Of a DNA stretch of 64,000 nucleotides, positions 16,331-24,973 are shown piece by piece. The notes below the pieces were generated by a model, which searched no databases, was not told where the DNA came from, and saw only the letters and a program-made list of their open reading frames with translations. Positions within the stretch are counted from its first letter, which is position 1. The number at the start of each line of letters is the position of its first letter. The DNA is taken from NCBI RefSeq assembly GCF_014297365.1, contig NZ_JACOQD010000002.1, forward strand, positions 496,001-560,000, written 5' to 3'. The position numbers were made by a program, and so were the translations under genes. Origin of the DNA: Winogradskyella echinorum. GTDB lineage: Bacteria; Bacteroidota; Bacteroidia; Flavobacteriales; Flavobacteriaceae.

Positions 16331-17590
16331 TTATTCTCCCATCGCAGCGATTAATGCCGCAGACATTCTTTTATAAGTTCCATTTTCTAAACGACTTCTA
16401 ATAGCATCAAAAGCATCTAAAGTTTCTCTAACATCCTCTAAAGTATGTGTCGCTGTAGGAATCATTCTTAATAAAATTAATCCTTTAGGTATCACAGGGT
16501 AAACCACTATAGAACAGAAGATTCCGTAATTTTCTCGTAAGTCTCTTACTAAAGCCATAGCTTCAGGAATACTACCCTTTAAATATACAGGAGTTACACA
16601 ACTTTGTGTTGTACCAATATCGAATCCACGCTCTTTTAAACCAGATTGTAATGCATCGACTATAGTCCAAAGATTCTTTTTAAGCTCTGGCATAGTACGT
16701 AACATATCTAAACGTTTTAATGCACCAACAACCAATTGCATTTGCAATGATTTAGCAAACATTTGAGAACGTAAATTGTATTTTAAATAATCTATAATTT
16801 CTTGATCTGCTGCAATAAAAGCACCAGTACTTGCTAAAGATTTAGCAAACGTTGCAAAATACACATCGATATCATCTTGTACACCTTGCTCCTCACCTGC
16901 TCCAGCACCAGTCTTTCCTAGAGTACCAAAACCATGAGCATCATCTACAAATAGTCTAAAGTTGAATTTCTTTTTAAGCGCAACGATTTCTTTAAGTCGT
17001 CCTTGTTCACCTCGCATACCAAACACACCTTCAGAAATCACTAAGATTCCACCACCAGTTTGCTCAGCCATTTTTGTAGCACGCTCAAGATTTTTTTCTA
17101 AACTCTCAATATCGTTATGTTTGTATGTAAAGCGCTTACCATGGTGTAGTCTCACACCATCTATAATACAAGCATGTGCATCTACATCATAAACAATAAT
17201 ATCATCTTTACTTACAAGAGCATCTACAGTAGATACCATACCTTGGTAACCAAAATTCAATAAGTATGCTGCTTCTTTTTGTACAAATGCAGCTAATTCA
17301 TTTTGTAATTGTTCGTGTAAATCTGTATGACCAGACATCATACGCGCTCCCATAGGATAAGCTGAACCATATTGTGCAGCAGCTTCAGCATCAACTTTTC
17401 TAACTTCTGGGTGATTTGCTAAACCAAGGTAATCGTTAATACTCCACGTAATAACATCTTTGCCTTGAAATTTCATTCTATTAGAAATCTCTCCTTCAAG
17501 TTTAGGAAACACAAAATAACCTTCTGCTTGCGCAGCCCATTTACCTAGAGGTCCTTTATCTCTATAAATCTTTTCAAATAAATCCTTCAT
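16331..17590 (-). CDS. capB: PLP-dependent acyltransferase, probable cysteate-C-fatty acyltransferase CapB
   Basis: A 419-residue alpha-oxoamine synthase-type enzyme (AONS/KBL/SPT fold). Motifs: NDYLGLANHP (52-61), GARMMSGHTDLHEQL (81-95), NFGYQGM, VDAHACIIDG with the PLP-stacking His at 139, DDAHGFGTLG (216-225) and TFAKS with the Schiff-base Lys at 250. Family knowledge: flavobacterial members condense cysteate with an acyl thioester to form 3-ketocapnine, the first lipid intermediate of sulfonolipids; the F. johnsoniae enzyme is linked to gliding motility. The adjacent cysteine-synthase-like gene supports this over serine palmitoyltransferase or biotin synthesis (no bio genes nearby). The cysteate specificity itself is inferred from context. 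A separate promoter lies upstream. Confidence 0.82.
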   Translation of the reverse strand: MKDLFEKIYRDKGPLGKWAAQAEGYFVFPKLEGEISNRMKFQGKDVITWSINDYLGLANHPEVRKVDAEAAAQYGSAYPMGARMMSGHTDLHEQLQNELAAFVQKEAAYLLNFGYQGMVSTVDALVSKDDIIVYDVDAHACIIDGVRLHHGKRFTYKHNDIESLEKNLERATKMAEQTGGGILVISEGVFGMRGEQGRLKEIVALKKKFNFRLFVDDAHGFGTLGKTGAGAGEEQGVQDDIDVYFATFAKSLASTGAFIAADQEIIDYLKYNLRSQMFAKSLQMQLVVGALKRLDMLRTMPELKKNLWTIVDALQSGLKERGFDIGTTQSCVTPVYLKGSIPEAMALVRDLRENYGIFCSIVVYPVIPKGLILLRMIPTATHTLEDVRETLDAFDAIRSRLENGTYKRMSAALIAAMGE

Positions 17591-17679
17591 GCGTCTTCTT
17601 TACTACTAATGCTCATTTCTATGTTTTTAGCGCATAGAATCAACGATTAATAATTGTTAATTAGTCTTGTTAGTGTCAG

Positions 17680-17687
17680 CAAAATTA
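17680..17687 (-). promoter_or_regulatory. -7 promoter box of capB
   Basis: Minus-strand TAATTTTG, an exact TAnnTTTG match, about 90 bp before the capB ATG. With a terminator between capA and this box, capB is probably transcribed separately with a leader of around 80 nt. No TTG at -33. Confidence 0.5.
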
Positions 17688-17747
17688 GTTAATAATATTA
17701 TGAATGCATAATTTATTTAATTGAACTATTAACTAAGTTTTGAACAT

Positions 17748-17778
17748 AAAAAAACCTACCATAATTTTATGATAGGTT
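17748..17778 (-). terminator. Intrinsic terminator of capA
   Basis: On the minus strand, a stem formed by the arms at 17778-17767 and 17764-17753 (AACCTA/TAGGTT plus CATAA/TTATG, one mismatch) followed by a seven-T run. It lies 20 bp after the capA stop. Confidence 0.75.
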
Positions 17779-17797
17779 ATATAAAGTATAAACTTTT

Positions 17798-18835
17798 CTA
17801 TTTTATATATTCTATGGTTGTATGCACCTCATTTTTGCTATCGAAAAAGCCTTGGTCTTCCATCCATTTATCGTTGTACACTTTGCTCATATAACGAGAA
17901 CCATGATCTGGAAAAACAACTACAATTTTATCAGTAGATTTAAATTCACCTTCTTCTTGTAATTGCTTTATGGCCTGCATAGCAGCACCACTTGTATATC
18001 CAACAAATAAGCCTTCTGTATTAGAAATTTCTCTTGCAGTATGCGCACTTTCCTCGTCAGTAACTTTTACAAATTTATCAATTACATCAAAATCTGTGGC
18101 TGTTGGTATTAGGTTTTTCCCTAAACCTTCAATTCGGTAAGGATAAATCTCTTTATCATCGAATTCGCGAGTTTCATGGTACTTCTTTAATACCGATCCG
18201 TATGCGTCTACACCAATTACTTTTACATCTGGGTTTTGCTCTTTTAAATACTTAGCAATACCAGAAATTGTACCACCAGTACCACTACAAGCTACTAAAT
18301 GTGTAATTTCACCTTCAGTTTGTTCCCATATTTCTGGACCTGTGGTATTATAATGTGCATCAATATTTAATTCGTTAAAATACTGATTGATATATATAGA
18401 ACCTTTATTCTCTTCGTGCAAGCGTTTTGCCACTTGGTAATAAGAACGTGGATCATCAGCCTTAACATGAGCAGGGCAAACATACACTTTAGCTCCCATA
18501 GACTTTAACATATCTATCTTATCAGCAGAAGATTTAGAACTTACTGCCAAAATACATTCGTAGCCTTTAATAATACTCACCATAGCAATACTAAATCCAG
18601 TATTACCAGAAGTAGTTTCAATAATAGTATCACCAGGAGTCAAAATTCCTTGACGCTCAGCTTCTTCAATAATGTGTAAAGCAATTCTATCTTTAGAAGA
18701 ATGACCTGGATTAAACGCTTCTACTTTGGCGTAGAAATCACCATCGAAGTCAGCAGTCATTCTGTTTAATTTGATTAGGGGAGTGTTACCGATTAATTGT
18801 AACACGTTATCAAATACATTTTTGTTGTTGTTCAT
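17798..18835 (-). CDS. capA: Cysteine synthase-family PLP enzyme, probable cysteate synthase CapA
   Basis: A 345-residue fold-type II PLP enzyme of the CysK/CBS family. The Schiff-base Lys is K48 in [11 protein letters not shown]; the substrate loop is TTSGNTGFS (74-82); the phosphate loop SGTGGT is 184-189; and SGAA (282-285) supplies the pyridine-N Ser. The active-site loop has [17 protein letters not shown] where CysK has MPxxMSxER. Family knowledge: in capnine-producing Bacteroidota a CysK/CBS-like enzyme makes L-cysteate from O-phosphoserine and sulfite. The link to capB next door supports cysteate synthase, but ordinary cysteine synthase or cystathionine beta-synthase cannot be excluded by eye. 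It has its own promoter and terminator. Confidence 0.77.
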   Translation of the reverse strand: MNNNKNVFDNVLQLIGNTPLIKLNRMTADFDGDFYAKVEAFNPGHSSKDRIALHIIEEAERQGILTPGDTIIETTSGNTGFSIAMVSIIKGYECILAVSSKSSADKIDMLKSMGAKVYVCPAHVKADDPRSYYQVAKRLHEENKGSIYINQYFNELNIDAHYNTTGPEIWEQTEGEITHLVACSGTGGTISGIAKYLKEQNPDVKVIGVDAYGSVLKKYHETREFDDKEIYPYRIEGLGKNLIPTATDFDVIDKFVKVTDEESAHTAREISNTEGLFVGYTSGAAMQAIKQLQEEGEFKSTDKIVVVFPDHGSRYMSKVYNDKWMEDQGFFDSKNEVHTTIEYIK

Positions 18836-18884
18836 AAATGAAATTTTTCGGTAGTCAATTATTTATTTGACACCTAAAACCTCG

Positions 18885-18892
18885 CAAAAGTA
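18885..18892 (-). promoter_or_regulatory. -7 promoter box of capA
   Basis: Minus-strand TACTTTTG, an exact TAnnTTTG match, 49 bp before the capA ATG in a 72-bp gap after the upstream peptidase gene. Confidence 0.55.
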
Positions 18893-18907
18893 ACATTTTT
18901 TTTTGAA

Positions 18908-20971
18908 TTAGCTCGAAATCCCTTCTAAATCTAACAGAAAAGCATACTCTTCAGCGTCTTCCTTTAAGCTTTCAAAACGACCAGAAGCACCGCCATGTCC
19001 AGCATCCATATTCGTTTTTAAGTAGAGTTGGTTAGTATCCGTTTTCATCTCACGTAACTTAGCTACCCATTTTGCCGGTTCCCAATATTGCACTTGCGAA
19101 TCGTTGAGACCCGTTGTGACTAGCATATTAGGATAATCTTTGGCTTCAATATTATCGTAAGGAGAATATGATTTTATATAATTGTAATATAAAATATCAT
19201 TAGGATTTCCCCATTCATCATATTCTCCAGTAGTTAAGGGAATAGAATCATCTAACATAGTAGTAATAACATCTACAAATGGTACCGCTGCAATAATACC
19301 GTTATACAATTCTGGCGCCTTGTTTATTATAGCACCCATTAATAGACCACCTGCACTTCCACCCATTGCGTATAAATGCATAGAAGATGTATAACGCTCT
19401 TTTATTAAATGAACCGAACAGGCAATAAAATCTGAAAACGTATTTTTTTTATTCAACAGTTTTCCATCTTCATACCATTGTCTTCCTAAGTATTCACCTC
19501 CACGAATATGTGCTATTACATAAATAAATCCTCTGTCTAAAAGACTTAATCTAATTGTAGAAAAATACGGATCTACAGTAGATCCATAACTTCCGTATGC
19601 ATATTGTAACAATGGATTTGTTCCATCTTTTTTAATTCCTTTTTTATAGACAACTGACATTGGTATTTGTATGCCATCTTCTGCCGTTGCCCAAATACGT
19701 TCAGATGTATAATTATCTTTATTAAATTTTCCACCTAAAACTTCTTGCTCCTTTAACACTGTTTTTGTTTTAGTGCGCATATTAAATTCGATTACAGAAG
19801 AAGGTGTCGTCATAGAATTATATCCATATCGCAATACTTCGGTATCAAAATCGACATTGGTACCAGTATAAGCTGTATACGTTTCGTTATCAAATGGCAA
19901 ATAATAGTCTTGTGTTTCGTCCCAGCGTTTAATTCTAATTTGGTTTAATCCATTGCTTCGTTCACTAATAACTAAATAATCTTTAAAAATATCTATTCCT
20001 TCAATAAGTACATCTTTTCTGTGCGCTATAACACCTTTCCAATTTTCGACTTTAGTATCAGTTTCTAAAGTTTTCATTAATTTAAAATTGGTGGATTTGT
20101 CTTTATTTGTAAGAATGTAGAAATGGTTATCATAGTGCGAAATACTATATTCTAAGCCTCTTATCCTAGGTTGAAATACTTTAAATTTCCCTTCAGGATT
20201 ATCCGCATCTAAAATATGATACTCATTAGTTAATGTACTATAACATGCTATAATGATATACTTTCTAGATTTAGACTTATATACAGCAACACCAAACGTA
20301 TCATCACCTTCTTGAAAAACAAGCTCATCTTCAGAATTATCACCTAAGCGATGTTTATAAATTTGAAAAGCTCTAAGTGTAATGGCATCTTTTTTGGTAT
20401 AAAACAAGGTTTCATTATCATTTGCCCAGCTAGAAGAACCTGTAGTATTTAAGACTCTATCCAAAGCGACTTCATTAGTTTCTAAATTCTTAACATGAAT
20501 GGTGTAATTTCTCCTTCCTGTCGTATCAATTCCATAAGACACCAATTTATTATCCGGACTTATGCTAATACCTGCTAATTTGAAGAAACTCTCACCTTCT
20601 GCCATTTCATTACAGTCAAATAACAATTCTTCAGGATTATCCAAAGTGTCTTTTTTACGTGTATAAATTGGGTAATCTTTTCCCTTTTCAAATTTTGTAA
20701 TGTACCAATACCCATTATATTTATAAGGCACTGAAGAGTCATCTTCTTTTATTCGGGCTTTCATTTCCTCAAACAAATCTTTCTGCAAATCTTTAGTGTG
20801 TGCCATTTTAGCATCACAGTACTCATTCTCTGAATTGAGGTAACCAATCACTTCAGGATGTTCTCTATCCTTCATCCAAAAATAATTGTCAACTCTCACA
20901 TCTCCATGCTTTTCTATTTGATGTGGAATCTTTTTTGCTACAGGAGGAATAATATCAGGATTTTTTATCAT
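18908..20971 (-). CDS. ptrB: Oligopeptidase B (S9A prolyl-oligopeptidase family)
   Basis: A 687-residue serine peptidase without a signal peptide, so cytoplasmic; it cleaves small peptides after basic residues. An N-terminal seven-blade propeller (about residues 75-410) precedes the hydrolase domain. The catalytic triad is readable: Ser539 in GGSAGG, Asp624 in GLNDSQV and His659 in DAGHGG. The opening PPVAKKIPHQIEKHGDVRVDNYFW and the segment YAYGSYGSTVDPYF are typical of oligopeptidase B rather than prolyl oligopeptidase. Divergent from ybaB with a 77-bp gap. Confidence 0.93.
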   Translation of the reverse strand: MIKNPDIIPPVAKKIPHQIEKHGDVRVDNYFWMKDREHPEVIGYLNSENEYCDAKMAHTKDLQKDLFEEMKARIKEDDSSVPYKYNGYWYITKFEKGKDYPIYTRKKDTLDNPEELLFDCNEMAEGESFFKLAGISISPDNKLVSYGIDTTGRRNYTIHVKNLETNEVALDRVLNTTGSSSWANDNETLFYTKKDAITLRAFQIYKHRLGDNSEDELVFQEGDDTFGVAVYKSKSRKYIIIACYSTLTNEYHILDADNPEGKFKVFQPRIRGLEYSISHYDNHFYILTNKDKSTNFKLMKTLETDTKVENWKGVIAHRKDVLIEGIDIFKDYLVISERSNGLNQIRIKRWDETQDYYLPFDNETYTAYTGTNVDFDTEVLRYGYNSMTTPSSVIEFNMRTKTKTVLKEQEVLGGKFNKDNYTSERIWATAEDGIQIPMSVVYKKGIKKDGTNPLLQYAYGSYGSTVDPYFSTIRLSLLDRGFIYVIAHIRGGEYLGRQWYEDGKLLNKKNTFSDFIACSVHLIKERYTSSMHLYAMGGSAGGLLMGAIINKAPELYNGIIAAVPFVDVITTMLDDSIPLTTGEYDEWGNPNDILYYNYIKSYSPYDNIEAKDYPNMLVTTGLNDSQVQYWEPAKWVAKLREMKTDTNQLYLKTNMDAGHGGASGRFESLKEDAEEYAFLLDLEGISS

Positions 20972-21048
20972 CTGTTTTAAGAAAATTTTAATCTAAAAAG
21001 TCGCGCAATTTACTAATTTTACAACGTAAAAATTTAAAAGACAAGAAT

Positions 21049-21372
21049 ATGTTTGGAGATATGATGGGAATGATGAGCAAATTAAAAGAAGCTCAAAAGA
21101 AAGTTGAAGAGACTAAAGAACGGTTAAATACGGTTTTAATTGATGAATCTAGCAATGACAATAAACTAAAAGTTACTATAACCGCAAATAGAACAATTAA
21201 GTCTATTGCTATAGATGACGAACTATTACAAGATAAAGATATGTTAGAGGATTATTTAATCCTTACACTTAATAAGGCTATTGAAAAAGCAACTAATGTA
21301 CACGAAACAGAAGTTGCAGCTGTAGCTAAAGAAGGCATGCCAAACATTCCTGGTATGGATATGTTTAAATAG
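21049..21372 (+). CDS. ybaB: YbaB/EbfC nucleoid-associated protein
   Basis: A 107-residue protein of the YbaB/EbfC family, which binds DNA as a dimer. It starts [26 protein letters not shown], with the long amphipathic helix typical of the family, then [19 protein letters not shown] and a C-terminal helix [21 protein letters not shown]. Usual neighbours dnaX and recR are absent, as is common in flavobacteria. A box TAATTTTA (one mismatch to TAnnTTTG) lies upstream. Confidence 0.93.
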   Translation: MFGDMMGMMSKLKEAQKKVEETKERLNTVLIDESSNDNKLKVTITANRTIKSIAIDDELLQDKDMLEDYLILTLNKAIEKATNVHETEVAAVAKEGMPNIPGMDMFK

Positions 21373-21384
21373 TCTAATAAAGAT

Positions 21385-21420
21385 TAAAGACCGCTTCGCT
21401 GTTAGAACCAAGAATCAAGA
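21385..21420. repeat. Probable remnant of a dispersed intergenic repeat
   Basis: The 72-bp gap between ybaB and the threonine aldolase contains ACCGCTTCGCTGTTAG followed by AACCAAGAATCAAGA. From memory, this composition is like scattered intergenic repeats in flavobacteria that end in AGAATCAAGA. Only one copy is in the window, so the assignment is weak. Confidence 0.35.
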
Positions 21421-21444
21421 CGAATTACTAACAAGTCAATAAAC

Positions 21445-22464
21445 TTAAAAATCTTTTAACGAACTTAATAATTTATCATGCATTTGGTCTGTATAATCGA
21501 GGTGCGTAACCATACGTAGTTTATTACTGCCCATTACAATGATTTTAATATGTTTCTCATTAAGTTTATTCAGAAATTGAGTTTCATCGATATTATCATT
21601 TAATTCAAAAATAACAATGTTTGTTTCAATTGGCTCAACAACTTTTACAGCAGACATTTTAGATAGCTCCTCTCCTATTTCTTTTGCTTTCTTATGATCT
21701 TCTGCTAAGCGTTCTAAGTGATGGTCTAGAGCATATAAACCTGCAGCTGCTGCAAAACCAACTTGTCGCATACCACCTCCAAGAATCTTACGAATACGCA
21801 ATGCACCTTGCATTAATTCTTTATTACCAATAAGCACAGAACCCATTGGGCAACCCAAACCTTTACTTAAACACACAGAAATAGTATCGAACAATTCACC
21901 ATATTGCTTAGTGTTTTCGTCTTTTGCTATGAGCGCATTCCAAAGACGAGCTCCATCTAAATGATATCCTAACTGATGCTTATTAGCTACTTTTTTAATT
22001 TTCTTTAATTCTTGGAAATCCCAACACGCTCCACCTCCTTTGTTGGTTGTATTTTCAATAGCAATTAATGAGGTTAATGGACTATGGTAAAAATCAGGAG
22101 GATTTATAGAAGCTTCAGCTTGTTCTGCAGTAAACATACCTCTATGTCCATCTATAAGTTTACAAGAAATTCCGCTATTAAAAGATGCTCCACCACCTTC
22201 ATAATTATAGATATGCGCATACTTATCACAGATTACTTGTTCTCCAGGATTGGTATGCAATTTTAGAGCAGCTTGATTTGCCATACTTCCAGATGGAAAA
22301 AACAAAGCTTCATCCATGCCAAACATATCAGCCAAACGCTTTTCTAAAGCATTAATTGAAGGGTCTTCTTTATATACATCATCACCAACTTCAGCAGTCA
22401 ACATGGCCTCTAACATGCCTTTTGTAGGTTTGGTAACTGTATCGCTTCTTAAATCTATTATCAT
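21445..22464 (-). CDS. ltaE: Low-specificity L-threonine aldolase
   Basis: A 339-residue fold-type I PLP enzyme that cleaves threonine to glycine and acetaldehyde. Motifs: IDLRSDTVTKPTKGM at the N-terminus (typical of the family), PSGSMANQAAL (58-67), HIYNYEGGGA, HLDGARLWNA (168-177) and the PLP Lys201 in SVCLSKGLGCPMGS. It starts 3 bp after the metalloprotease stop, so the two are cotranscribed and possibly translationally coupled, though no functional link is obvious. Acetaldehyde from this reaction could feed the aldehyde dehydrogenase block further along (speculative). Confidence 0.93.
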   Translation of the reverse strand: MIIDLRSDTVTKPTKGMLEAMLTAEVGDDVYKEDPSINALEKRLADMFGMDEALFFPSGSMANQAALKLHTNPGEQVICDKYAHIYNYEGGGASFNSGISCKLIDGHRGMFTAEQAEASINPPDFYHSPLTSLIAIENTTNKGGGACWDFQELKKIKKVANKHQLGYHLDGARLWNALIAKDENTKQYGELFDTISVCLSKGLGCPMGSVLIGNKELMQGALRIRKILGGGMRQVGFAAAAGLYALDHHLERLAEDHKKAKEIGEELSKMSAVKVVEPIETNIVIFELNDNIDETQFLNKLNEKHIKIIVMGSNKLRMVTHLDYTDQMHDKLLSSLKDF

Positions 22465-22467
22465 TTT

Positions 22468-24870
22468 TTAATTTAGATTATAGTTACAAACATCACTGCC
22501 AATAGGTGAACCATCTGGTATTTTTGGAGATGCTTCTATTTTGAACTTTTCAGGATGTTTGTAAAATTCATTAATCATTAAATTATATTGGTATTGAATG
22601 GCTTCAAAACCAATATTTTTCTTTGCAATATCTCTTATTGTTTTATTCGCAATGGCCTTAACTTGAAAATACGACTGGTTATTTACAGCTAAGTTCATCA
22701 AGTATTTTAACACATTGACATTGATTTGCTGTTGAGTTTCATTAAGGTAAGCATCATTATGATTAACGTCAAAGGAATTTTTGATAAGCGTATCAATAAC
22801 ATCTTCTAAACTTAGTTGACTCTCATTTAAACTCTTCTGTAACACCAAGCGATTGGCACGCTGAGGATGTAATAAATATTTTAATGTCATATCACTAGCC
22901 GTATTAGCTGCACTTATTGGGTCAAATGCAACTCCAGTTTTTCCTTTAAAAGATTCTCGAGATCGATTATATCCAAAAGCTCTTGGTGGAAATAATGCTA
23001 ACTTATCTTTAGGAATGGCTAAAGTCTCTGCATTAAGTGTTTTAAGAATTACATCTAAAGTTTCTTTTTGCATATTAACATCTACTGACTTAGAGGTTAA
23101 TTGTTCATCACCTTTTACAGCATAATTATAATCTAAGCCACCTATCACTTTAGTTGCTGCTTCCACTTGGAAACGATGGTAAAAATATAATGGTACAAAA
23201 ACATCTTCTAAAACCGAATAAGGTTCGTAACTCTTAATATTATCCTCAGAAAAATTAGATATGGCTTGTTGGCGTAATGCTAAAACTGCATTCAATTCCT
23301 CAGCAGGCGTCTTTCCATTATCCCATAAATGTGCTAAAGCATGGGCACCACCAGCAGCCCTAGCATCAGAATCGGTTATAAATCGTAAACCATCATCTTG
23401 TGCTTTCTTTAAAATTTTATTTAAAGCTTTTTGTTCGTCAGTCTTCTTATCAAATTCAGAATAGCTGTAGGCTACAGTGACTTTATCCCAATCTCCAATT
23501 CCTGTAGCGTATGCATTACTAAAATCAATGTATCCGTTGGTTACAGAAATTTGTGGATGCGGATAATCCATTACTGATGCTCTATCGTTAGTACTTGCGG
23601 CAAAATTGTGAGCAAAACCAATAGTATGACCAACCTCGTGCGCACTTAATTGTCTAATTCTGGCTAGAGCCATTTCTAACATAGGTTTGTAATTATCATC
23701 ACGCTCAGCGAATGGTTCGTTCATTAAAGCCTGCGCAATCATAAAATCTTGTCTTATCCTTAAACTTCCCAAACTTACATGCCCTTTAATAATTTCACCT
23801 GTTCTTGGATCTACTACACTACCTCCATAACTCCAACCTCTAGTACTGCGATGCACCCATTGAATAACATTGTAACGACAATCCATTGGGTCTGCATTTT
23901 TAGGCAACATTTTTACTTGAAAAGCATCCTTATAACCAATGGCCTCATAAGCCTCATTCCACCATCTTGCTCCTTCTAATAAAGCGGAACGAACTGGTTC
24001 TGGCGTACCCGGATCTAAATAGTAAATAATTGGCTCTTTAGCTTCACTCGTTTTACGATTTGGATATTTCTTCTCTAAACGATGACGAATAATAAAACGC
24101 TTTTTAATGTCTTCTTGTATTGGTGTGGCATAATCTAAATAAGACATAGAAATTGCACCACTGCGTGTATCAAAAACTCGCGGTTTGTATTTGCTATCTG
24201 GTAATTTAATAAATGAATGATGTTGCACCACAGTTACCAAAGAAGCCGTTGGAGTTACACTGCGTAAGTTTCTACCTGTTGGTTGCCCTTTAAAAGTTAA
24301 TAAAGCTTCAAACTCTACATTTTTAGGAAATGCTTTTGTACGCTCTAAAGCCAATGCACTTTTGGAAGCATCAATTTTATAAGTACCTTCTTTACCTCCT
24401 TTTAATCTATTGGCAACACCATGCGCATCTTGCATTAAAAAAGGCGTGAAATCGACAATATATTCTCCTTCTTTTTTAGACAAAATCTTAAAACCAAATA
24501 AAACGGATTTTGCAAAAGCTTGTTCTATACTCTTTTTCTCAAGTTCGTTATCTGTATTTGCTCTATACTTTAAGTTTGGCTGAATAAGTAACAACTTATT
24601 ACCAGCTTTTTTGAAATAAACTAAGCGTTCATTACCTAGCTGCCCTCGATCTAAACCAATATCATTACTACCAACACCAGAGGCTAAAGAATTTACATAT
24701 AGAAAATCCTTATTAAGATTTTTAACTTTTAGGTAGATTTTATCGGTACTTTCTTCATAATAAAAGTCAAAAAAACCTTCATAAGATTTAAGGTCTTTTT
24801 TATCTAAGACTTGCGCCTGAAGTTGAATACTAATGCATACAAAACAAAAAAGGTTAGCTAATTTTTTCAT
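22468..24870 (-). CDS. Exported zinc-dependent metalloprotease (DUF5117/DUF4953 type)
   Basis: An 800-residue exported protein with signal peptide MKKLANLFCFVCISIQLQAQ. The zincin motif AHEVGHTIGFAHN lies at about residues 410-422, giving the HExxHxxGxxH metzincin pattern. Flanking blocks include YLDPGTPEPVRSALLEGA, FNAWNEAYEAIGYKDAF-like helix WWNEAYEAIG, CRYNVIQW, ASVMDYPHP (the Met-turn) and the C-terminal region LLHPQRANRL. This matches the large Bacteroidota metalloprotease family with DUF5117 and DUF5118 domains; probably periplasmic or surface, substrate unknown. An upstream ATG (24921) is rejected because the signal peptide starts at 24870 and the promoter lies in between. Confidence 0.88.
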   Translation of the reverse strand: MKKLANLFCFVCISIQLQAQVLDKKDLKSYEGFFDFYYEESTDKIYLKVKNLNKDFLYVNSLASGVGSNDIGLDRGQLGNERLVYFKKAGNKLLLIQPNLKYRANTDNELEKKSIEQAFAKSVLFGFKILSKKEGEYIVDFTPFLMQDAHGVANRLKGGKEGTYKIDASKSALALERTKAFPKNVEFEALLTFKGQPTGRNLRSVTPTASLVTVVQHHSFIKLPDSKYKPRVFDTRSGAISMSYLDYATPIQEDIKKRFIIRHRLEKKYPNRKTSEAKEPIIYYLDPGTPEPVRSALLEGARWWNEAYEAIGYKDAFQVKMLPKNADPMDCRYNVIQWVHRSTRGWSYGGSVVDPRTGEIIKGHVSLGSLRIRQDFMIAQALMNEPFAERDDNYKPMLEMALARIRQLSAHEVGHTIGFAHNFAASTNDRASVMDYPHPQISVTNGYIDFSNAYATGIGDWDKVTVAYSYSEFDKKTDEQKALNKILKKAQDDGLRFITDSDARAAGGAHALAHLWDNGKTPAEELNAVLALRQQAISNFSEDNIKSYEPYSVLEDVFVPLYFYHRFQVEAATKVIGGLDYNYAVKGDEQLTSKSVDVNMQKETLDVILKTLNAETLAIPKDKLALFPPRAFGYNRSRESFKGKTGVAFDPISAANTASDMTLKYLLHPQRANRLVLQKSLNESQLSLEDVIDTLIKNSFDVNHNDAYLNETQQQINVNVLKYLMNLAVNNQSYFQVKAIANKTIRDIAKKNIGFEAIQYQYNLMINEFYKHPEKFKIEASPKIPDGSPIGSDVCNYNLN

Positions 24871-24918
24871 GGCTGATATATTGAATGATAAAACTACGGA
24901 ATTTCTAAAAAACCATTT

Positions 24919-24926
24919 CAAAATTA
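24919..24926 (-). promoter_or_regulatory. -7 promoter box of the metalloprotease gene
   Basis: Minus-strand TAATTTTG (24926-24919), exact TAnnTTTG, with a TTG 16 bases upstream. It gives a leader of about 45 nt and sits back-to-back with the prfB promoter. Confidence 0.6.
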
Positions 24927-24947
24927 TGGCACTTTAAATCAGCAACC

Positions 24948-24955
24948 TATATTTG
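24948..24955 (+). promoter_or_regulatory. -7 promoter box of prfB
   Basis: TATATTTG, exact TAnnTTTG, 18 bp before the prfB ATG at 24974. Confidence 0.6.
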
Positions 24956-24973
24956 CAGAAATTACTATTATTT

